Of a stretch of DNA of 29,556 nt, positions 24,001-29,556 are shown one piece after another. The position numbers and the translations under genes were made by a program. This DNA is from an uncultured Eubacteriales bacterium (GTDB taxonomy: Bacteria > Bacillota > Clostridia > Oscillospirales > Acutalibacteraceae): contig CAJTXF010000029.1 in the NCBI GenBank assembly GCA_910580045.1, positions 1-29,556 on the forward strand. The letters are read 5' to 3'. Each line of letters starts with the position of its first letter. The stretch's first letter is position 1. Under the pieces are notes generated by a model. The model was not told the DNA's origin and ran no database searches. It saw nothing but the letters and a program-made list of their open reading frames with translations.

Positions 24001-24705
24001 TTATCTGTCCTTTCCCTGAATGTTCTCTCGTTTTGCCTTTAGCTCCCGCTCCGCCTGGGGAATCCGCAGATAAGCAGGCAAAAGCTCTTTTGCACTGACC
24101 GCAGGGTATTCCGCCCCCAGCAGAGCCACACTGGCCGCACGTTGGAAACAGATTCCCCCTGGTGCCAGTCTCGCTCCCCAGGAGGCAAACTCCCTATGGC
24201 ACAGCGCGGCTCCATCTCCTAAAAGAAGCAGACGTTCTCCGTATCCTCTGCACTCTTCAGCCAAATCATGGATGGAAATAGCCCGGTCTTCTGTCAAGCG
24301 CTGCAGCCTTCCCTGTTCTGCCTGGAACAGCGCATTATATACTTGCCCGCATCTGGCGTCCATAGCAGCGCAAAGGATACTGCCTTCACAGCTTAAAGCG
24401 CCGTAGGCAATCGCCTCAAGTGTTGAAATACCACAACAAGGAAGATTGCGAGGAAAGGCCAAACCCTTTACACAGGCCACGCCAATCCGCACCCCTGTGA
24501 AAGACCCCGGGCCATTGGTCACTGCAATACGCTCCAAATCGCCACAGGAAAGGCTTAGGCTGTTCAGCAGCGCCTCTACCATAGGCAGCAAGGTTTGGCT
24601 GTGGGTCTGCTTGGTATTGACGAAAAATTCTCCCAGCATCTTGCCATCCTGTGCAATGGCCGCCGAAGCTGGGCCAGCAGAACACTCAATTCCCAAAACC
24701 AACAT
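24001..24705 (-). CDS. tsaB: tRNA threonylcarbamoyladenosine protein TsaB
   Basis: TsaB is the non-catalytic ASKHA-fold partner of TsaD in making t6A at position 37 of tRNAs that read ANN codons. The N-terminus LVLGIECSAGPASAAI and the blocks HSQTLLPMVEALL, VTNGPGSFTGVRIGVA and AMDARCGQVYNALF are characteristic. The length is 234. It starts directly after tsaE, whose stop is 1 nt upstream of the ATG; AAAGGGG lies in the tsaE end. tsaD is not in the window. Confidence 0.93.
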   Translation of the reverse strand: MLVLGIECSAGPASAAIAQDGKMLGEFFVNTKQTHSQTLLPMVEALLNSLSLSCGDLERIAVTNGPGSFTGVRIGVACVKGLAFPRNLPCCGISTLEAIAYGALSCEGSILCAAMDARCGQVYNALFQAEQGRLQRLTEDRAISIHDLAEECRGYGERLLLLGDGAALCHREFASWGARLAPGGICFQRAASVALLGAEYPAVSAKELLPAYLRIPQAERELKAKRENIQGKDR

Positions 24706-24706
24706 A

Positions 24707-25156
24707 TCACAGCACCCCTTTCCAGCCTGTTATGGTGATAATTCTCTCGTTATCACCATAGCCCCGGCCAATATCCACCCGGATGACATCCTCCGGCAAG
24801 GCGGCCTCCACATTTTCGCTCCACTCAATAACCAACACCCGCTCTGTATCCAGATAATCAAAGAAGCCTGTAGAATACAAGTCATCCCAGCTCTCAATCC
24901 GGTACATATCAAAGTGCTCCAGCGTCAATCGCCCTGTATACTCGTTTACAATGGCAAAGGTAGGGCTGCTGGCCACATCTCCAGCCCCCAGTCCAATGGC
25001 AATTCCCCGGGTAAAGGCAGTCTTTCCTGCGCCCATCCCGCCTGTAAAGGCAATTACTTCCCCGCCGCGCAGCTGTGCGGCCAGGCGTTCCCCCAGTGCC
25101 TGTGTCTCATCAGCGGAATTTGTCGTAAGGTTTATTTCCTTGTCAGAATAGCCCAT
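24707..25156 (-). CDS. tsaE: tRNA threonylcarbamoyladenosine ATPase TsaE
   Basis: TsaE is the small P-loop ATPase that drives the TsaB-TsaD complex in t6A synthesis. Walker A GGMGAGKT is near residue 40, followed by SSPTFAIVNEY and HFDMYRI, which are TsaE hallmarks; 149 residues is the usual size. The ATG at 25156 lies inside the end of fhs (14-bp overlap) with no strong ribosome binding site, so translation may depend on fhs. It precedes tsaB as in many bacteria. Confidence 0.94.
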   Translation of the reverse strand: MGYSDKEINLTTNSADETQALGERLAAQLRGGEVIAFTGGMGAGKTAFTRGIAIGLGAGDVASSPTFAIVNEYTGRLTLEHFDMYRIESWDDLYSTGFFDYLDTERVLVIEWSENVEAALPEDVIRVDIGRGYGDNERIITITGWKGVL

Positions 25157-26822
25157 GAATCACCGACTGGTTGTCCACATCAATTTTTTCTGCGGCAGGA
25201 ACCTTAGGCAGACCGGGCATGGTCATAATATCTCCTGCATAGGCCACCACAAAGCCCGCGCCAGAGGAGAGCTTCAAATCGCGAATAGTGATGGTAAAGC
25301 CTGCAGGCCGTCCCAACAGGGCCGGGTCATCAGAGAGGGAATATTGCGTCTTGGCAATACAGACTGGCATAGCATCTCCGCTCAGCGCCTTGATTTCCTT
25401 CAAAGATTTCATCGCCTGATTCGTGAAGCTCACACCCTCCGCGCCATAAATGCGCTTGGCAATGGTCTCAATCTTTTCCTCTACTGACGCACTGTCAGGA
25501 TAGATGGGGGCAAATTGATTGGGTACACCACTATGCTGCTCTATCACCTCACACACGGTCTTAGCCAGCTCCATGCCGCCCTCGCCGCCTTTCCCAAAGA
25601 CTTCGGACAGGGCATAGCTAACGCCTAACTCTTTGCAGCAGTCATCAATGACCTGGAGCTCTGCTTCTGTATCAGTACCAAAGCGGTTAATGGCTACAAC
25701 CACAGGCACCCCAAACTTGTGCATATTTTCCACATGCGCTTTCAGATTGACAGAGCCCTTTTTCAGTGCCTCTAAGTTTTCAGCAGCTAAATCAGCCTTT
25801 GCCACGCCGCCGTTATATTTCAGCGCACGCACAGTGGCCACCACCACCACACAGTCCGGAGCCAGACCGGCCATGCGGCACTTGATATCCATAAACTTCT
25901 CTGCGCCTAGGTCAGAGCCGAATCCAGCCTCTGTAATGCAGTAATCCGCCAGCTTCAAGGCCAGCCGGGTTGCCCGCACAGAGTTGCAGCCATGGGCAAT
26001 GTTAGCAAATGGCCCGCCGTGCATAATGGCAGGCGTCCCCTCCAGGGTCTGCACCAGGTTCGGGTTGACTGCGTCCCGAAGCAGGGCGGCCATAGCGCCC
26101 TCTGCCTTGATGTCCCTGGCATAGATAGGCTCTCCCTGATAGTTATAGGCAATGAGAATACTGCCCAAACGCTTCTTTAAGTCAGGCATATCCTTGGCCA
26201 GGCACAGAATCGCCATCACTTCGCTGGCCACTGTAATGATGAAATTGTCCTCCCGGGGCACACCGTTTATCTTTCCGCCCAGGCCCACAATCACATTGCG
26301 CAGGGCACGGTCATTCATATCCAGACAGCGCTTAATCAGAATACGCCGGGGGTCAATGCCCAGAGAGTTGCCCTGCTGCATGTGGTTGTCCAGCATGGCA
26401 CAGCACAGGTTGTTGGCGGAGGTAATGGCATGCATATCACCGGTAAAATGCAGGTTGATGTCTTCCATCGGCAGAACCTGGGCATAGCCGCCGCCGGCCG
26501 CGCCGCCCTTAATGCCGAACACCGGGCCCAGGGATGGCTCCCGCAAGGCAATCACAGCGTCCTTGCCAATCTTGGCCATGGCCTGGCCAAGACCAGCGGT
26601 TGTGGTCGTCTTGCCCTCTCCAGCAGGAGTCGGATTGATGGCAGTCACCAGAATCAGCTTGCCATTGGGCTTTTCCGCCAGCCGCTGGAAAGCGCTGTCA
26701 GAAATCTTCGCCTTATACTTTCCATAAAACTCCAGTTCGTCTTCCAGAAGCCCCAGCTTCTCTCCTACCTCTTTGATGGGCTTCAATGTCGCGTTCTGGG
26801 CAATCTCGATATCCGTCAGCAT
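25143..26822 (-). CDS. fhs: Formate-tetrahydrofolate ligase
   Basis: Fhs makes 10-formyl-tetrahydrofolate from formate, tetrahydrofolate and ATP, feeding purine synthesis and, in acetogens, the Wood-Ljungdahl methyl branch. The P-loop TPAGEGKTTTT is near residue 65; the conserved LREPSLGPVFGIKGGAAGGG follows at about 94-113; ATVRALKYNGGV and the C-terminal GDIMTMPGLPKVPAAE are typical. At 559 residues it is full length. AAGGA lies 5 nt before the ATG. No acetyl-CoA synthase genes are visible, so acetogenesis cannot be claimed. It leads the fhs-tsaE-tsaB-rpiB-upp operon. Confidence 0.97.
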   Translation of the reverse strand: MLTDIEIAQNATLKPIKEVGEKLGLLEDELEFYGKYKAKISDSAFQRLAEKPNGKLILVTAINPTPAGEGKTTTTAGLGQAMAKIGKDAVIALREPSLGPVFGIKGGAAGGGYAQVLPMEDINLHFTGDMHAITSANNLCCAMLDNHMQQGNSLGIDPRRILIKRCLDMNDRALRNVIVGLGGKINGVPREDNFIITVASEVMAILCLAKDMPDLKKRLGSILIAYNYQGEPIYARDIKAEGAMAALLRDAVNPNLVQTLEGTPAIMHGGPFANIAHGCNSVRATRLALKLADYCITEAGFGSDLGAEKFMDIKCRMAGLAPDCVVVVATVRALKYNGGVAKADLAAENLEALKKGSVNLKAHVENMHKFGVPVVVAINRFGTDTEAELQVIDDCCKELGVSYALSEVFGKGGEGGMELAKTVCEVIEQHSGVPNQFAPIYPDSASVEEKIETIAKRIYGAEGVSFTNQAMKSLKEIKALSGDAMPVCIAKTQYSLSDDPALLGRPAGFTITIRDLKLSSGAGFVVAYAGDIMTMPGLPKVPAAEKIDVDNQSVIHGLF

Positions 26823-26869
26823 ACGCTTCCTTCAACACCTTTCCGTCAAATTTTGTCTTGCTCCATCCC

Positions 26870-26898
26870 ATTATAAATTACTTTCCCAAAATAGTAAA
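26870..26898 (-). promoter_or_regulatory. Probable promoter of the fhs operon
   Basis: On the minus strand TTTACT (26898-26893), a 17-bp spacer and TATAAT (26875-26870) lie about 50 nt before the fhs ATG. Confidence 0.65.
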
Positions 26899-26915
26899 GC
26901 CCGAATCAAAAAAAC

Positions 26916-26944
26916 TTGCTTAACTATCCACTCTGTGCTATACT
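26916..26944 (+). promoter_or_regulatory. Probable promoter of the SEDS gene
   Basis: TTGCTT (26916-26921), a 17-bp spacer and TATACT (26939-26944) lie about 80 nt before the ATG at 27023, back to back with the fhs promoter. Confidence 0.65.
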
Positions 26945-27022
26945 ACAAGTATAATCTCAGCCAAAAGAACTAAAAACAACTTCCGGAACTCCGCTTCCGA
27001 TAAATCAATAAAGGAACTGATT

Positions 27023-28240
27023 ATGGTCAACCAACTCTTCAAAAGTCTTTATCACTATCTGCGGCGGGCGGATATTATTCTCTGGCTGCTTCTGGCCGCC
27101 ATAAGTGCCTATAGTCTTGTTTTGCTCAAGAGTGTTTCCCGCTCTTCCTCAGTAGACTACTTCCATGCTCAGCTGTTTCCGTTAGTTCTGGGTGTAGCGG
27201 GAGCCATCATTGTCAGTACAATGGATTATGCAGACATTGCGGGGTTATGGTACCTCATAGAAGGTTTCTGCGTTTTTCTTATGATTTATACCTATTTTTT
27301 TGGCGAGCGCATCCAAGGGGCCGGCGGCGTAGACGCACGAGCTTGGATTCGCATTGGCGGGCGCACCTTCCAGTCTTCCGAGTTAGTCAAAATTGCTTTT
27401 ATGCTCACATTTGCGAAACATCTGGACATACTGAATAAGCGCGGCCGGATAGAAGAGCCCATTCAAGTGATTTTATTGGCGTTCCACGCTGCGCTCTACG
27501 TGCTTTTGTGTGTGCTCCAAGGAGATATGGGCGCGGCCATGGTTTTTTTCTCCATGTTCATTGTTATGAGCCTGTCCGCAGGGGTACAGCTGCGGTACTT
27601 TGCCATTCTCGCGGGGCTGATTGTAATATGCCTGCCTATTATGTGGCGGTACGTGATGTCAGACTACCAAAAGCAGCGCTTTGTGGCAGTATTTAATTTG
27701 GATAGAGACCCGGATTTACGCATGGGAGATGGATATCAGCAGTGGCAGGGCCGTATTTCCATTGGCAGCGGACGTTTTCGCGGGCAAGGTCTGTTCCAGG
27801 GTTCCCGTGTGTCCAGCAATGTAGTAACCTTCCAGCAGAGCGATTATATCTTTTCTGTAGCAGGGGAAGAACTGGGATTTATCGGCTGCTCTTTAATTAT
27901 TTTGCTGCTGCTCCTGTTCATGCTGAAGGTGCTCCACGTGGCAAATACTTCTCGAGATGATTTGGGACGGTATATGTGCTTTGGCTTCTTTGGGATGATT
28001 GCCTTGCAGGCTATCTGGAATATTGGTATGTGCCTGGTTATTCTGCCAGTTATGGGACTGACCCTTCCCTTTTTCAGCGCGGGCGGCTCTTCTTCTATGT
28101 GCCTTTACTTGGGTTTTGGCCTAGTACAAAGCGTCCATATGCGGCGAAAAGAGATTGACGGTCTTCACTTGAAACGGGAATCACCTCTTCGTTTTTCCTC
28201 AAAACAACTGAAACGGGTAAGAGAATACAAAAAGCTATGA
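27023..28240 (+). CDS. SEDS-family peptidoglycan polymerase (RodA/FtsW-like)
   Basis: The 405-residue protein has about ten membrane helices and the SEDS blocks ARAWIRIGGRTFQSSELVKIAF (about 105-126), QGDMGAAMVFF, FQQSDYIFSVAGEELGFIG (loop with the conserved Asp) and LTLPFFSAGGSSSM. SEDS proteins polymerise lipid II glycan strands with a class B penicillin-binding protein. The sequence leans toward RodA, but FtsW or SpoVE cannot be excluded without comparison. No PBP2 or mre genes are adjacent. AAGGA lies 7 nt before the ATG. It is a single-gene unit, divergent from fhs and ending at a strong terminator. Confidence 0.88.
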   Translation: MVNQLFKSLYHYLRRADIILWLLLAAISAYSLVLLKSVSRSSSVDYFHAQLFPLVLGVAGAIIVSTMDYADIAGLWYLIEGFCVFLMIYTYFFGERIQGAGGVDARAWIRIGGRTFQSSELVKIAFMLTFAKHLDILNKRGRIEEPIQVILLAFHAALYVLLCVLQGDMGAAMVFFSMFIVMSLSAGVQLRYFAILAGLIVICLPIMWRYVMSDYQKQRFVAVFNLDRDPDLRMGDGYQQWQGRISIGSGRFRGQGLFQGSRVSSNVVTFQQSDYIFSVAGEELGFIGCSLIILLLLLFMLKVLHVANTSRDDLGRYMCFGFFGMIALQAIWNIGMCLVILPVMGLTLPFFSAGGSSSMCLYLGFGLVQSVHMRRKEIDGLHLKRESPLRFSSKQLKRVREYKKL

Positions 28241-28241
28241 A

Positions 28242-28280
28242 AAAGAGCTGGCAAGGGAAGCCCTTGCCAGCTCTTTCTTT
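28242..28280. terminator. Bidirectional terminator of the SEDS and DUF3006 genes
   Basis: A 16-bp perfect stem (28242-28257 with 28261-28276) with an AAG loop is flanked by A-rich sequence on the left and TTTCTTT on the right, starting 1 nt after the SEDS stop and ending at the stop of the convergent DUF3006 gene. Confidence 0.93.
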
Positions 28281-28503
28281 ATGTGCGCTCAAATGCTCCG
28301 CGCTGCTTTGCGGCTATTCTCTCTCTGCGAGCCTGGGTCTCTTCCTGGTTCAGCCGCAGCTCTCCCTCTTCGGTAATCTCCAAAACACTTCCTTCTGAGA
28401 CATCCTGCGGCAGTTCCTCTGTCTCAATGGCGAAATACTTTTGCTCCTTATCCTCACAAATAGCGTATTTTCCCTCAAACCGGTCAACAATCAGCTGTTT
28501 CAT
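28279..28503 (-). CDS. DUF3006-family small protein
   Basis: The 74-residue protein begins VDRFEGKYAICEDKEQKYF and continues with LPQDVSEGSVLEI, a compact beta-rich domain matching DUF3006, then a charged Arg/Glu tail. Its biochemical role is unknown. It follows the metallo-beta-lactamase-fold gene by 18 nt, a pairing frequently seen in Firmicutes, so it may assist that enzyme. AAAGGAG lies upstream but at a long 13-nt spacing. Confidence 0.8.
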   Translation of the reverse strand: MKQLIVDRFEGKYAICEDKEQKYFAIETEELPQDVSEGSVLEITEEGELRLNQEETQARRERIAAKQRGAFERT

Positions 28504-28521
28504 AGTAGTATAACCGCTCCT

Positions 28522-29430
28522 TTACTTATCTGTTTTTATGACAACATCCTTTCCGTCATAGAGGAACACAATGCTGCCGTCCGTATCTGTCTGGTACAGC
28601 TCTGCGCCCAATTGCTCCAACCGGGCAAGCACTTCTTCCCGGGGCAGCTCGTTTCGGTCCGGGCCCACAGAAATGGCCGCATATTTTGGAGCCACTTCAC
28701 AGAGAAACTCTAACATACTGGACGTCTTGCTGCCGTGGTGCCCAACCTTCAGCAAATCAGCATGAATATCCTGTTGGCTGGTGAGCAAATCCTGCTCCGC
28801 GCCTTTCTCCATGTCACCACAAAACAGCGCGGTAAAGTCCAAACAACTCAGCCGAAGCACAAGAGAAGAGTCATTCGTGTTCTTATACTCCTTCAGCGGT
28901 CCCAAAGCTGTCAGCTGGGCCACGCCAATGGAAACGCTCTCCCCTGGCCGCAGTATGATTTGAGGGACTTCCGTTTCCTTTAATGCTGCCTGTAAGTCCT
29001 TGTACTCCAGTGAGTCAGGGAGAAGATTATCTGAAATGCGGCCCTGCACAAAGAAGCTCACTGGCAGCTCCCGCAGTATCTGAGGCATACCGCCTATGTG
29101 GTCCCGGTCTGGATGCGACATAATCAGATAGTCCAGCTTCCGCACGTCGTGCCGGTACAGGTAATCTATCACACTCTCCGCTGACACTCCATGCCCAGCA
29201 TCCAGCAGCGCGGAACGACTGCCGCATCGAATCAGGATGGCGTCTGCTTTACCCACGTCCATAATATGGACTTCCATCAGTTCTGGCTCCTGCGGCCAAT
29301 CACCGAACCCAGAAACTGTCCCTAACCAGCGCCAAACGCCTACTCCAGCAGGCGTGCAGGAAAGAAATAGCGCTGCCAATAGAAGAAGGCCGACCAACCT
29401 TATCGCCCTACGTTTTGTCCGCGTTTGCAT
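28522..29430 (-). CDS. ComEC/Rec2-like metallo-beta-lactamase-fold hydrolase, membrane anchored
   Basis: The 302-residue protein has one N-terminal hydrophobic segment (about residues 11-27) ending in LSCTP, so it is probably exported and either anchored or a lipoprotein; the lipobox is imperfect (FLSC). The catalytic domain begins MEVHIMDVGKADAILI and has the metal motif SHPDRDHIGG (HxDxDH), later LFCGDMEKGAEQDLL and VGHHGSKTSS, as in the hydrolase domain of the DNA-uptake protein ComEC. It lacks the ComEC channel. A role in degrading extracellular nucleic acid or phosphodiesters is inferred. GGGAG lies 8 nt before the ATG. Confidence 0.88.
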   Translation of the reverse strand: MQTRTKRRAIRLVGLLLLAALFLSCTPAGVGVWRWLGTVSGFGDWPQEPELMEVHIMDVGKADAILIRCGSRSALLDAGHGVSAESVIDYLYRHDVRKLDYLIMSHPDRDHIGGMPQILRELPVSFFVQGRISDNLLPDSLEYKDLQAALKETEVPQIILRPGESVSIGVAQLTALGPLKEYKNTNDSSLVLRLSCLDFTALFCGDMEKGAEQDLLTSQQDIHADLLKVGHHGSKTSSMLEFLCEVAPKYAAISVGPDRNELPREEVLARLEQLGAELYQTDTDGSIVFLYDGKDVVIKTDK

Positions 29431-29459
29431 CTCTCACGCTCCCTACTGGACTTAGGACT

Positions 29460-29488
29460 ATTATAGTACAAAATCTTCTTGAAAGCAA
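29460..29488 (-). promoter_or_regulatory. Promoter of the MBL-DUF3006 operon
   Basis: On the minus strand TTGCTT (29488-29483), a 17-bp spacer and TATAAT (29465-29460) lie 30 nt before the ATG. Confidence 0.8.
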
Positions 29489-29520
29489 GCCCCAGGAGCA
29501 CGAGGGATTGTCCAAACCAC

Positions 29521-29556
29521 AGAGATAATTATCTGTGTTCCCCCGCCCTACGGGCG
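29521..29556. other. Palindrome and GC hairpin at the right edge
   Basis: AGATAATTATCT (29521-29532) is a 12-bp perfect palindrome with partial extension on both sides. CGCCC and GGGCG (29544-29556) form a small hairpin with a TAC loop, cut by the window end. They could be an operator or the end of a terminator of the next gene; the sequence stops too soon to tell. Confidence 0.35.

Noticed and set aside
24446..25207. 253-residue plus-strand open frame
   Set aside because: It is antisense to tsaB, tsaE and the end of fhs, all with clear family motifs.

Overview
The window looks like a chromosomal segment from a Gram-positive Firmicute, most likely a gut Clostridia of the Oscillospiraceae/Ruminococcaceae type. 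This is inferred from a tyrosine T-box leader, an ArgR repressor, a YmfF/YmfH pair, formate-tetrahydrofolate ligase, strong GGAGG-type ribosome binding sites and roughly balanced GC (estimated by eye). The exact species cannot be named from the sequence. Nearly all of it is core housekeeping DNA. I see no prophage, insertion sequence, CRISPR array, tRNA or rRNA gene.

Layout. (1) 1-876: the left edge holds the start of a minus-strand protein built of tandem four-cysteine zinc modules, then about 400 bp of non-coding DNA with a perfect palindrome and A/T tracts phased at exactly 10 bp. (2) 877-1914: queA (queuosine), divergent from (3) 2106-6474: a diaminopimelate/lysine operon asd-dapA-(radical SAM)-dapB-ACT, driven by a consensus promoter and closed by a bidirectional terminator. 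A radical SAM gene, preceded by a small leader ORF and hairpins, sits between dapA and dapB. (4) 6527-9103: a YfhO-family membrane protein. (5) 9237-12034: an operon GNAT acetyltransferase-HAD phosphatase-tyrS behind a tyrosine T-box riboswitch. The HAD gene carries one in-frame TAA and appears to be broken.

(6) 22708 down to 12031: a tightly packed minus-strand cluster ymfF-ymfH-lgt-folD-dxs-tlyA-unknown-nadK-argR-recN, with short gaps and several start/stop overlaps. It combines EF-P-linked proteases, lipoprotein maturation, folate metabolism, isoprenoid precursor synthesis, rRNA methylation, NADP supply, arginine regulation and DNA repair. (7) 26822 down to 22900: fhs-tsaE-tsaB-rpiB-upp, ended by tandem terminators. 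(8) 27023-28240: a SEDS-family (RodA/FtsW-like) gene transcribed divergently from fhs. (9) 29430 down to 28279: a membrane-anchored ComEC-like metallo-beta-lactamase-fold protein plus a DUF3006 protein, meeting the SEDS gene at a shared bidirectional terminator.

I did not find a clearly new multi-gene system. The points most worth a second look are the nonsense codon in the HAD gene of the T-box operon, the radical SAM gene with an attenuator-like leader inside the dap operon, the phased A-tract region next to the zinc-module protein, and the uncharacterised 183-residue protein translationally coupled to NAD kinase.
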